Of a stretch of DNA of 13,630 bases, positions 1 through 6,513 are shown piece after piece. Origin of the DNA: an uncultured Prevotella sp. (GTDB lineage: Bacteria > Bacteroidota > Bacteroidia > Bacteroidales > Bacteroidaceae); contig CALGHW010000028.1 in assembly GCA_937916075.1 (NCBI GenBank), positions 1 to 13,630 on the forward strand, given 5' to 3'. A program made the translations under genes and the position numbers. The notes below the pieces were generated by a model that had not been told where the DNA came from, ran no database searches, and saw only the letters and a list, made by a program, of their open reading frames with translations. The number at the start of each line of letters is the position of its first letter. Within the stretch, counting starts at the first letter, position 1.

Positions 1-25
1 AGAAGAGTTCTTCAGAGTTTATTCT

Positions 26-33
26 TAATTTTG
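26..33 (+). promoter_or_regulatory. Possible -7 promoter element for the sulfatase
   Basis: TAATTTTG fits the Bacteroidota -7 consensus TAnnTTTG. I see no convincing TTTG about 19 bp upstream, and the window edge is close. If it is used, transcription would start near position 40 and leave a leader of about 140 nt. That leader would contain a T-run (60-67), a 9-bp direct repeat TCCCCTTTC (69-77 and 91-99) and the tandem dyads at 103-136. Confidence 0.2.
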
Positions 34-102
34 CACTTGCTGGTTGACTCTATAGCAGCTTTTTTTTGTCCCCTTTCCGATAAAATAATCTCCCCTTTCT
101 TG

Positions 103-136
103 CGTTTATATCTTATAAACGTTTATATCTTATAAA
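103..136. repeat. Perfect tandem 17-bp repeat, each copy a dyad
   Basis: CGTTTATATCTTATAAA occurs twice with no gap (103-119 and 120-136). Each unit is itself an inverted repeat, TTTATA-TCT-TATAAA. In the first copy the arms extend to 8 bp (103-110 with 114-121, CGTTTATA/TATAAACG) because the second copy begins with CG. The repeat ends 44 bp before the sulfatase start codon, so it lies in the leader or promoter region. Two adjacent dyads 17 bp apart suggest an operator bound by a dimeric regulator, but this is inference; a replication-slippage duplication of AT-rich DNA would look the same. Confidence 0.75.
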
Positions 137-180
137 AAGGTAAACCGCATCACTCCTATTAACTCAAGCAAATCCGCGAT

Positions 181-1587
181 ATGAAGAAAATCACCTGTCT
201 GGGGAGCATCGTGACAGCTCTGCTCCCTGCCTCGGCCTTGGCCGGTGAAGCCCGTCCGGCTTCCAAGGCCACTCCCGACCGTCCCAACATCATCTTTATC
301 CTGGCCGACGACCTCGGCTTTGGCGACCTGTCGTGCTATGGCAGCCAGCACATCAAGACCCCCAATATCGACCGTCTGGCGGCCACCGGCACCCATTTCA
401 CCCAGAGCTATGCCGGGTCGGGCATCAGCTCGCCCTCCCGCTGCTCGCTGATGACAGGCCGCAACACCGGCAATACCCGCATCCGCGACAACACCTGCAC
501 GGCAGGCGGACTGACCGGACTGAAGATTTCGCCACGGGGCGACACCACGGTCATCCGCCGGGCCAACCTCTTGCCGCAAGACACCACGATAGCCACCGTG
601 CTCCATGCGGCGGGCTACAAGACCTGCCTGGTCAATAAGTGGCACCTGGACGGCTATGACCCCAAGGCATCGCCCATCTACCGGGGCTTCGATGAGTTTC
701 ATGGATGGCTCATCAGTACCGTCTGCTCCAACTCGCCCTATTATTATCCTTACTGGCGGTTTAACAACAGCAAGCTGGAGACGGTCAAGGCCAACGATCA
801 CGACCGCCACGTGAAGCACAACACCGACCTGTCTACCGACGACGCCATCCGCTTTGTGAGGCGCAACAGGCGGCATCCCTTCTTCCTCTATTTGGCCTAC
901 GACGCGCCCCACGAGCCTTACATCATCGACAACACCTCGTGGTATGATGATGAGACGTGGGACCTGAACACCAAGCGCTACGCCTCGCTCGTCACCCACA
1001 TGGACGCGGCCATCGGCCGGTTGCTGGCCGAGCTCGACAGGCTCCACTTGCGCGAGAACACGCTGGTCATCTTTGCCTCTGACAATGGCGCCGCCGTGCA
1101 GGCCCCGCTCAACTTCTTCCGCTGCAATGCCGGTTTCCGCGGCCGCAAGGCCCAGCTCTACGAGGGAGGTATCCGGGTGCCTTTTATCGTCAATCAACCC
1201 GGCCGGGTGCCGGTGCAGCGGCTGGATAATATCATCTACTTCCCCGACGTGATGCCCACGCTGGCCGCCTTGGCGGGTGCCACACCGCATTTGCCGACCC
1301 ATACCGACGGCATCAATGTCTTGCCGTTGTTTTATGGCAAGCCTGTGGACACCGACCACCGGCTGCTTTATTGGGAATTTCCCGGCAAGCAGCGCGCGGC
1401 ACGCAAAGGTGACTGGAAGTGTGTGACCGTGAAGAAGGGTGCGCCTCTCGAACTGTACAATCTGAAGGACGACCCCGAGGAGAAACATAATCTGGCCGAC
1501 CAATATCCCGACATGGTCAAGGAGTTTGACCGTGAGATGAAGGCGGCCCGTACGCCGTCGGCCAACTGGCCGCTACCGGGTGAGTAA
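181..1587 (+). CDS. Secreted Ser-type sulfatase (arylsulfatase family S1)
   Basis: A 468-residue sulfatase that should remove sulfate esters from a glycan, outside the cytoplasm. Residues 1-21 form a signal peptide (basic MKK, hydrophobic core, ALA then GEA). The metal site begins with D43-D44 in ILADDLGFGD. The formylglycine motif is S83-S-P-S-R87 followed by CSLMTGR, so the catalytic residue is encoded as Ser; this is the usual Bacteroidota form and depends on an anaerobic sulfatase-maturating radical SAM enzyme, not seen here. Other active-site elements are K153-W-H155, H244 in DAPHEP, S300-D-N-G303 and K323 in GRKAQLYEGGIRVP. Length and motif order are normal, so it should be active. The substrate cannot be read from sequence; host mucin, glycosaminoglycan or algal glycans are all possible. 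No SusC/SusD pair or other glycosidase is adjacent. Confidence 0.93.
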   Translation: MKKITCLGSIVTALLPASALAGEARPASKATPDRPNIIFILADDLGFGDLSCYGSQHIKTPNIDRLAATGTHFTQSYAGSGISSPSRCSLMTGRNTGNTRIRDNTCTAGGLTGLKISPRGDTTVIRRANLLPQDTTIATVLHAAGYKTCLVNKWHLDGYDPKASPIYRGFDEFHGWLISTVCSNSPYYYPYWRFNNSKLETVKANDHDRHVKHNTDLSTDDAIRFVRRNRRHPFFLYLAYDAPHEPYIIDNTSWYDDETWDLNTKRYASLVTHMDAAIGRLLAELDRLHLRENTLVIFASDNGAAVQAPLNFFRCNAGFRGRKAQLYEGGIRVPFIVNQPGRVPVQRLDNIIYFPDVMPTLAALAGATPHLPTHTDGINVLPLFYGKPVDTDHRLLYWEFPGKQRAARKGDWKCVTVKKGAPLELYNLKDDPEEKHNLADQYPDMVKEFDREMKAARTPSANWPLPGE

Positions 1588-1610
1588 GACGTTTCGCCAA
1601 AGGAGAAGCA

Positions 1611-1669
1611 AAGAGGGAAGCCCCCTATGACCACTATAAAAGGTTTGGGTCATGGGGAGCTTCCCTCTT
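1611..1669. terminator. Long hairpin between convergent genes
   Basis: Two 22-nt arms (1611-1632 and 1648-1669) pair over their whole length with one mismatch and one G-U wobble, enclosing a 15-nt loop. It lies between the stop codons of the sulfatase (1587) and mrp (1692-1694), so a bidirectional terminator is the natural reading. However, neither side has a good U-run: the + side continues TTGATGTTTTC and the minus side TTGCTTCTCCTTT. The stem is also longer than that of a normal intrinsic terminator. A REP-like or RNA-stabilising element is an alternative. Confidence 0.6.
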
Positions 1670-1691
1670 GATGTTTTCGGTAGCACGCTGC

Positions 1692-2789
1692 TTAGTGCGT
1701 CTGCACAATCTTGGTGGGTGCTTTCTCCTTGTTGCGCCGGTTGGTCACGGTGACGACCGCCTGTGCCAGGTTGATGAAAGCCTGTCCGGTGGCGGTGTCC
1801 ACTTTGCAGGCGGCCGGCTCGCCGTCGTCGCCACTCTCGCAGATGCTCTGTACCAGCGGTATCTGGGCCAGCAGCGGCGTGTCCAGTTCTTGGGCCAAGG
1901 CCTTGCAGCCCTCCTTGCCAAAGATGTAATACTTGTTCTCGGGCAGTTCGGCCGGTGTGAACCATGCCATGTTTTCCACCAGGCCGAGGATGGGCACATT
2001 CACCTTGTCGTTGCGGTACATGTCGATACCCTTGCGGGCGTCGGCCAAGGCCACTTTCTGCGGTGTGCTCACGATGACAGCCCCGGTGATGGCCAGAGTC
2101 TGGAGCAGCGTCAGGTGGATGTCGCTGGTGCCGGGAGGCGTGTCGAGGATAAAGTAGTCCAGGTCGCCCCAGTCAGCGTCGGCGATGAGCTGTTTCAGGG
2201 CGTTGGAGGCCATGCCGCCACGCCACAGGGTGGCTGTGTCGGGATTGACAAAGAAGCCGATGCTGAGCAGCTTCACCCCATATTTCTCGATGGGCTCAAT
2301 CAGCTGTCGGCCGTCCTTCTCCACGGCGTAGGGGCGGGCGTCCTCCACATGAAACATCTTGGGCATGGAGGGGCCGAAGATGTCGGCGTCGAGCAGTCCC
2401 ACCTTGTAGCCCAGTCGGGCCAGGGCGATGGCCAGGTTGGCCGACACCGTGCTCTTGCCCACGCCGCCCTTGCCGGAGCTGACGGCGATGATGTTTTTCA
2501 CCTGGGGCAGCAGCTTGCCCACCTCGGGGCGTGGCTTCGACTTAAACTCAGTCTCTATCGTCACGGCCACGTCGGGGCTGATGTGATAGTGTATGGCCGC
2601 TTCGGCCGCCTTGACGGTAGACTTCAGGAAGGGGTCGGTGTCACGGGGAAATATCAGCGTGAACTTCACCGTCATGCCGGCGATACGGATGTCGTCGGCC
2701 ACCATCTCGCTCTCCACCAGATTCTTTTTGGTCCCGGGATACGTCACTGTGGCCAGTGCGTCCATAATCAGTTTGGGATATAGTGTCAT
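1692..2789 (-). CDS. mrp: Mrp/ApbC-family Fe-S cluster carrier ATPase lacking CxxC
   Basis: A 365-residue P-loop ATPase of the Mrp/NBP35 family, which in other bacteria binds and hands over Fe-S clusters in the cytoplasm. Residues 1 to about 85 form the MIP18/DUF59-like N-terminal domain. The deviant Walker A motif is G106-KGGVGKST114, the switch segment is DADIFGPS (134-141) and Walker B is YFILDTPPG (212-220). Where most family members carry a CPxC pair after VENM, this protein reads VENMAWFTPAELPENKYYIFG across 271-291, with no cysteine. I believe relatives in this phylum share that, but cannot check here. The ATG at 2789 lies 21 nt downstream of the HMA gene stop, so the two are probably co-transcribed. 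An additional promoter is possible; none is visible in the gap. Confidence 0.92.
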   Translation of the reverse strand: MTLYPKLIMDALATVTYPGTKKNLVESEMVADDIRIAGMTVKFTLIFPRDTDPFLKSTVKAAEAAIHYHISPDVAVTIETEFKSKPRPEVGKLLPQVKNIIAVSSGKGGVGKSTVSANLAIALARLGYKVGLLDADIFGPSMPKMFHVEDARPYAVEKDGRQLIEPIEKYGVKLLSIGFFVNPDTATLWRGGMASNALKQLIADADWGDLDYFILDTPPGTSDIHLTLLQTLAITGAVIVSTPQKVALADARKGIDMYRNDKVNVPILGLVENMAWFTPAELPENKYYIFGKEGCKALAQELDTPLLAQIPLVQSICESGDDGEPAACKVDTATGQAFINLAQAVVTVTNRRNKEKAPTKIVQTH

Positions 2790-2810
2790 AATCGTTAAAA
2801 GTTTTAGTCC

Positions 2811-3140
2811 TTACATGTTGGGGCAGCTCTCGCCCTCCTGCTTCTTCACCTTCTCGCCGGGCTTGAGCTGTCGCGCCTCGTAGCCTATCTTCTTGAATCC
2901 CTCCACGATTTTGGCCGGAGAGGTCTTGTCCGCGTCATACTTGACGGTGACCGTCTGGTTGGGCACGCTGGTCTGGATGAGCTTGACACCATGCTCGAAG
3001 CGCAGGTTCTTCTTGATTTTGTTCTCACAGTTCTCGCAGTGCATCTGCGGGAGCGTGGTAAACACGGCTGTCTTGATATCCTTGGCCATTAGGGTGGCTG
3101 CGCTGAGCAGCAACGCTGAAATCATCAATGTCTTTTTCAT
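2811..3140 (-). CDS. Periplasmic heavy-metal-associated (HMA) domain protein
   Basis: A 109-residue CopZ/MerP-like protein. Residues 1-19 are a signal peptide (MKKTLMISALLLSAATLMA), so the product should be periplasmic. The mature part is a single HMA fold with the metal-binding loop M33-H-C35-E-N-C38, followed by the expected beta-alpha-beta pattern (VKLIQTSVPNQTVTVKYD, then a helix and KKIGYEA). The C-terminus carries a Lys-rich stretch and one further cysteine (C106, SCPNM). HMA proteins of this type bind Cu(I) or another soft metal through the two loop cysteines. It sits 45 nt after the TonB-dependent receptor and 21 nt before mrp. The likely role is to receive or buffer metal delivered by the receptor. 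The metal identity is inferred, not seen. Confidence 0.9.
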   Translation of the reverse strand: MKKTLMISALLLSAATLMAKDIKTAVFTTLPQMHCENCENKIKKNLRFEHGVKLIQTSVPNQTVTVKYDADKTSPAKIVEGFKKIGYEARQLKPGEKVKKQEGESCPNM

Positions 3141-3185
3141 GTGCGTATCTTTTTTCTTTTTATTTGTATCTGTTTTGTTGATTCC

Positions 3186-5228
3186 TTATATTTTCGCCCT
3201 TATTCCGGCGTAGAACATCCGTCCGTGCATCGGGCCCCATACCAGGGTGGGCTCAAAGTCGGCCGACCAGGGATTGGCGGCTCCGATGATGGCGTTTTGC
3301 TGCTTGAAGCCCGTGAGGTTTTCGCCGCCGATATAGGCTGAGAAGTGTCGGAAGTCGCGCGTTATCTGTACGCTGAGCTGTTCGAAGGCCTTGAAACGGC
3401 CGTTCCAGGCCGAGGTGCCGTTGGCCAGGGTGCGTGGAGCGGGCATCCGTCCGCCGCCGTTGAGCTGGAGCGTCACGTCAATCTGCCACAGCTCCATCGG
3501 TGTCTTGTACTGGGCCGTGACCAGTCCTTTATACTTGCTGGTCAGCGGGTGCTCCATGAGCTGTCCGCCATAGGTGGTCTTCACGTCGTTCAGGCGGTAG
3601 GCCGCCGTGAGGGTGAATCCGCTGAACACGGGGTAAGTGGCGTCCACCTGCATGGTGTGTGAGTACGATCGGCCCTGCAGGTTGCCGATGTGTATGGCGT
3701 CGGGGTCTGTGTCATAATCGATGACTGCCTGGTTGCCAAACCGTGTGTAGTAGTATTCGGCGTTGAGCTTCAGCGTCTTTCCGGCCATCGGGATGTTCAT
3801 GGCCAGGCTGGCCCCGTAGTTCCAGGCGTGCTCCTGGTTGAGCGGGTCGATGACCAGTCGTCGGCCGCTCGCCATGAGGTTGTTGTTCTCGGCCAGGGCG
3901 TGCACCGTGCGGTAGCCCTTGCCGGCCGACAGCCGTACCGACAGCAGGTCAATGGGCTGGTATTTCACGTGGAAGCGCGGGGTCCAGAACGTGCCGAACA
4001 CGCTGCTATGGTCTACCCGCAGGCCGGCCATGGCCGTGAGCGTGTGGTGCAGGTTGAATGTGTATCGTGCGTAAGCCCCGGGCACCGTTTCCCGCTCCCG
4101 CCATTTGTCGGGGGCCGCAGTGCCGTTGAGGGTCAGCGTATTGTCGTGGGCGTGCTGTCCGAGGTAGTCATAGTTGAGGCTCAGTCCGGCCGAGAGGTTG
4201 TGCATGGGCGTGAGGTCGGTCTCCAGGATGAGCGACGCGTACACATTCTTCTCGTTGACCGCATAATGTTTGTGGCCGTAGGCGGCGCCGAGCTGCTGCA
4301 TCGATGCCGAGGCCATCAGGGCCAGGTTGGTGGCGTGGTCGGGGTCGAGGATGAAGGCGTGCTTCATGTAGCCCTCATACCGGTCGGCCTCTATCCCCGT
4401 CTGGTAGCGGTGGTCGGCGGGGAGGTCGGTGTCATGGTCGGTTTGTCCGCCCGTTCGCTTCTCGTGAATCAGGCTGGCTCCTCCGTGGAAGATATAGTTG
4501 CCCTCCTGCCAGAACCACCGGTTCATCAGGTTGAGCTGTCTCACCTTCGGCTTGTCGTAGAATCCGTCATGATTCTCGTCGTGCTCTTCGAAGGTGTTCT
4601 CCATGTGTCCCATCAGCACGGTGCTCAGCCGTGGCGCCAGGTGCCAGTTGGCCGAGAGGTTGGCCTCGGCCCGCGTCTTGGTGTCGCCATAGAGGTTGAT
4701 GTCCACGGCCTGCTCGTCTTCAGGCTTGAGGTATTCCACATTGATTTGTCCCGTCATCGACTCATATCCGTTTTTCACCGACGAGCTGCCCTTCGACACC
4801 TGGATGCTCTTCATCCACGGTCCCGGCACATAGCCTAAAGAATAGGGCAGGGCGGCTCCCCGGAAGTTGGGCATGTTCTCGGTGAGCATCTGCACATAGG
4901 TGCCCGACAGGCCGAGCAGTTTGATTTGCTTGGCGCCGGTGGCGGCGTCGGTGTAGCTCACGTCTACCGAGGGGTTGGTCACAAAGCTCTCGCCCAGGTT
5001 GCAGCAGGCGGCCCGGAAGAGCTCGGCCTGGCCGATGGTCACCCCGTTGACGGCTCCCCCCATGCGCCGCATGCCGCTCTTGGCGGTCACGGTCACTTCC
5101 TGGAGTCCGTGGGGGGTGTGGGTCATGCTGTTGTAGGCCGAGTCGGCCTGTGCTGTATGTGTGTGTTGTGCGTTGGCGGTCATGCCGGCCGTCAGCAGGA
5201 CGGTCAGCATCGCGATATTCTTGTTCAT
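3186..5228 (-). CDS. TonB-dependent outer-membrane receptor, probable metal (copper) uptake
   Basis: A 680-residue outer-membrane receptor. Residues 1-20 are a signal peptide ending ANA. The mature N-terminus is His-rich (QHTHTAQ and THTPH, residues 21-40). A TonB-box-like strand (LQEVTVTAK, 42-50) leads into a plug containing A74-C75-C76-N-L-G-E-S-F, NPSVDVSYTDAATGAKQI, a GYVPGPWMKSIQVSKG segment (132-147) and NGYESMTGQINVE. A 22-strand-type barrel fills the rest and ends with MFYAGIRAKI. An early barrel loop, EEHDENHDGFYD (214-225), resembles a cation-binding DxNxDG loop. It lacks the carboxypeptidase-like N-terminal extension and any SusD partner, which argues against glycan import. Flanking HMA and small Cys-rich proteins support transport of a soft metal, most likely copper. 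The family assignment is strong; the substrate is inferred. Confidence 0.92.
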   Translation of the reverse strand: MNKNIAMLTVLLTAGMTANAQHTHTAQADSAYNSMTHTPHGLQEVTVTAKSGMRRMGGAVNGVTIGQAELFRAACCNLGESFVTNPSVDVSYTDAATGAKQIKLLGLSGTYVQMLTENMPNFRGAALPYSLGYVPGPWMKSIQVSKGSSSVKNGYESMTGQINVEYLKPEDEQAVDINLYGDTKTRAEANLSANWHLAPRLSTVLMGHMENTFEEHDENHDGFYDKPKVRQLNLMNRWFWQEGNYIFHGGASLIHEKRTGGQTDHDTDLPADHRYQTGIEADRYEGYMKHAFILDPDHATNLALMASASMQQLGAAYGHKHYAVNEKNVYASLILETDLTPMHNLSAGLSLNYDYLGQHAHDNTLTLNGTAAPDKWRERETVPGAYARYTFNLHHTLTAMAGLRVDHSSVFGTFWTPRFHVKYQPIDLLSVRLSAGKGYRTVHALAENNNLMASGRRLVIDPLNQEHAWNYGASLAMNIPMAGKTLKLNAEYYYTRFGNQAVIDYDTDPDAIHIGNLQGRSYSHTMQVDATYPVFSGFTLTAAYRLNDVKTTYGGQLMEHPLTSKYKGLVTAQYKTPMELWQIDVTLQLNGGGRMPAPRTLANGTSAWNGRFKAFEQLSVQITRDFRHFSAYIGGENLTGFKQQNAIIGAANPWSADFEPTLVWGPMHGRMFYAGIRAKI

Positions 5229-5302
5229 AGTTGGTCTGTTACTTTTTCCTTGATTTCTGAAAATGTTTACTTGTCACGTTGTGGATAAAAAAGGAAAAAG
5301 CG

Positions 5303-5728
5303 TCAGAGCCGCAGCACCCGTAACTTCCGCAGGTAAGTCCTTGGCGGACTGCGGAAGCCACTGCCCCATCGGTTGGTCTTGGCGGCTGTGGGAAAGCCGG
5401 CCGGCAACAGGCGCCATACCGGCAGCAGATAGTCGGCCACCAGCATGGGCATGGGGTGAAAGTCAGGTGTGGACGGATGATGCAGGGTGGCGGCGTCGAG
5501 CTTCAGCACCTTGACACTCATGCATCCCGGCGCTTTGATTCGGACGGTATTCTGCCGGGCACAGCACTCGGTATCCATCGGCGTCTCGCCACACAGTTCC
5601 TGTGTGCTGGCCAGAGCCAGGGTGGTAGTGCCGGAGTGGCTGCAATAGACCACGCCGACGCCCGCTCCCAATGCGATGATTATCATTGAGAGCGTCAGCG
5701 ATAGGAATATGTTGCCGAGCCGTTTCAT
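5303..5728 (-). CDS. Small Cys-rich membrane-anchored or secreted protein (HYC_CC_PP-like)
   Basis: A 141-residue protein, first gene of the metal operon, 74 nt upstream of the receptor. I start it at the ATG at 5728 (MKRLGNIFLSLTLS), which has AGAAGGACAG just upstream. An in-frame ATG at 5755 would lie inside the -7 promoter box (5753-5760) and is unlikely to be translated. Residues 7-27 are one hydrophobic segment, a signal peptide or membrane anchor. Then come V-Y-C29-S-H, C46, the pair C55-C56, C69, a short His-containing stretch (LHHPSTPDFHPMP) and P128-P129 near a basic C-terminus. The YC ... CC ... PP layout resembles a Bacteroidota family that I recall being named HYC_CC_PP and found beside metal-type TonB receptors. 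No enzymatic motif is visible. A metal-binding or sensing accessory role is inferred. Confidence 0.75.
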   Translation of the reverse strand: MKRLGNIFLSLTLSMIIIALGAGVGVVYCSHSGTTTLALASTQELCGETPMDTECCARQNTVRIKAPGCMSVKVLKLDAATLHHPSTPDFHPMPMLVADYLLPVWRLLPAGFPTAAKTNRWGSGFRSPPRTYLRKLRVLRL

Positions 5729-5752
5729 CTGTCCTTCTTTCGTTAGAGTGTG

Positions 5753-5760
5753 CAAAGTTA
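5753..5760 (-). promoter_or_regulatory. -7 promoter element of the metal operon
   Basis: On the minus strand TAACTTTG matches TAnnTTTG. The expected -33 region (around 5776-5783, minus strand) reads CCATTTTCC, T-rich but without a clean TTTG. A start near 5747 gives a leader of about 20 nt before the ATG at 5728. It overlaps the in-frame ATG at 5755 and so decides the start of the first gene. Confidence 0.55.
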
Positions 5761-6339
5761 GTGAAAATCAGGCGGAAAATGGCCACTCAGGGGCCTAAGA
5801 AATGTAAAAAGGAGGTTTTCCTTTTCCGCGGGGGCTTGCCCGTTCCTGTTTTTACCATGGCGCCTGTCTTTGGGGGTACGGCTTGTAAAAAGGTGGATTG
5901 TCGGAAAAAGAGATGAAAAACGGCTGGATAAACAGGTAAAATACGCCAATTTTTATTTTATGACGTGAAATGTTTTGGGCCGTGCAGCTCGAAAAAATAA
6001 GTGCTATAATATAAAGATATTTCATGTTTATCCATAGCCTTCTTCGAAGCTCCTGAAACGGCTGAAATGAAAAAGTTGCCTGATTACGAAGAAATGAATG
6101 TAATAAAAATATCATAAAAGAAAGCGATTTATATCCCTAAATTGTTGTGCGGTGAGCCGCAGCGCCTCCCGCTCACTACATTGCTCAACCGTACAGCTTG
6201 AATAGCTTTGCCTTTTCTCAACAGACCAATTCCAGAAAAGACCCGGTCCGTGTTGCCGAAGGAAGTAAATGGCATTTGCCGGAGCAAACGTATTAATAAA
6301 GATTAAAAAAGGAAGCGGCAGACAGTCAGCTAAAGAAAT
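5761..6339. other. Divergent intergenic region, no convincing gene
   Basis: No reading frame here looks like a conserved protein. Visible structure: an AT-rich hairpin (arms 5807-5813 AAAAGGA and 5819-5825 TCCTTTT), a 13-bp direct repeat with one mismatch (5803-5815 TGTAAAAAGGAGG and 5884-5896 TGTAAAAAGGTGG), an inverted repeat GTGAGC/GCTCAC (6152-6157 and 6171-6176), and a stretch of AT-rich sequence from about 5940 to 6130. A weak small lipoprotein-like frame is listed separately. The length is unusual beside the tight operons on both sides, so degraded coding sequence or a regulatory RNA remain possible. Confidence 0.5.
5852..6025 (-). CDS. Doubtful small lipoprotein-like ORF
   Basis: From the ATG at 6025 this frame encodes 57 residues that open like a Bacteroidota lipoprotein: MKYLYIIALIFSSC, then TAQN, with the cysteine at residue 14 and a Phe instead of the usual Leu at -3. 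The remainder (aromatic-rich, ending RQAPW) shows no recognisable fold and may be noise. There is no clear promoter box in front of it. It could be a real small gene, the 5' remnant of a decayed lipoprotein gene, or chance. Confidence 0.15.
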   Translation of the reverse strand: MKYLYIIALIFSSCTAQNISRHKIKIGVFYLFIQPFFISFSDNPPFYKPYPQRQAPW

Positions 6340-6370
6340 TTTGTGTAATTTAGTGCCCAAATTACATTTA
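6340..6370 (+). promoter_or_regulatory. Promoter of the large secreted protein
   Basis: TTTG at 6340-6343, a 19-bp spacer and TACATTTA at 6363-6370 fit the Bacteroidota TTTG-N19-TAnnTTTG promoter with one mismatch in the -7 box. Transcription would start near 6377, giving a leader of about 190 nt before the ATG at 6565. Confidence 0.6.
6344..6366. promoter_or_regulatory. Dyad operator candidate inside the promoter
   Basis: TGTAATTT (6344-6351) and AAATTACA (6359-6366) form a perfect 8-bp inverted repeat with a 7-bp spacer (AGTGCCC). It occupies the space between the -33 and -7 boxes and touches the -7 box, the classical position for a repressor site. The cognate regulator is not known. Confidence 0.5.
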
Positions 6371-6425
6371 TTAAATAAAAAACTACTAATACAACTTGAA
6401 ACAGTAAAGAGACAAACCCACTACC

Positions 6426-6482
6426 ATCCGGCTGTCCTTACCCCTAAGACGGGAAGGAACCCCAAGCAGTCCGCGGCCGGAT
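6426..6482 (+). other. Foldable 5' leader RNA element
   Basis: Within the predicted untranslated leader, ATCCGGC (6426-6432) pairs with GCCGGAT (6476-6482). Inside this closing stem, TCCTTaCCC (6435-6443) pairs with GGGAAGGA (6451-6458) as an 8-bp stem with one bulged A and a 7-nt loop. The GC-rich segment stands out from its AT-rich surroundings. It does not match a riboswitch that I can name with confidence. Confidence 0.4.
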
Positions 6483-6513
6483 ACCAGACTATTACACCTA
6501 TTATAATATACAG

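Noticed and set aside
130..1503. 457-residue open frame on the minus strand across the sulfatase
   Set aside because: It lies opposite a complete sulfatase with all active-site motifs. The frame is open because of GC-rich third positions, has no recognisable fold and runs to the end of the AT-rich leader.
1668..2783. 371-residue + strand frame opposite mrp
   Set aside because: Mrp on the other strand has intact P-loop motifs. This frame is the antisense shadow, with a composition (many His, Gly, Val and Gln) typical of reversed coding sequence.
3690..4838. 382-residue + strand frame opposite the TonB receptor
   Set aside because: Antisense shadow of the barrel; low-complexity Val/Gly/His composition and no signal peptide.
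5242..5300. 10-bp inverted repeat CTTTTTCCTT/AAGGAAAAAG between the small protein and the receptor
   Set aside because: The arms are homopolymer-rich and 39 bp apart, so a stable hairpin or operator is unlikely; probably chance in AT-rich spacer DNA.
6112..6360. 82-residue minus-strand frame ending EALRLTAQQFRDINRFLL
   Set aside because: The C-terminal part looks helical, but no family is recognised, and the frame starts within the + strand promoter. I kept the region as intergenic.
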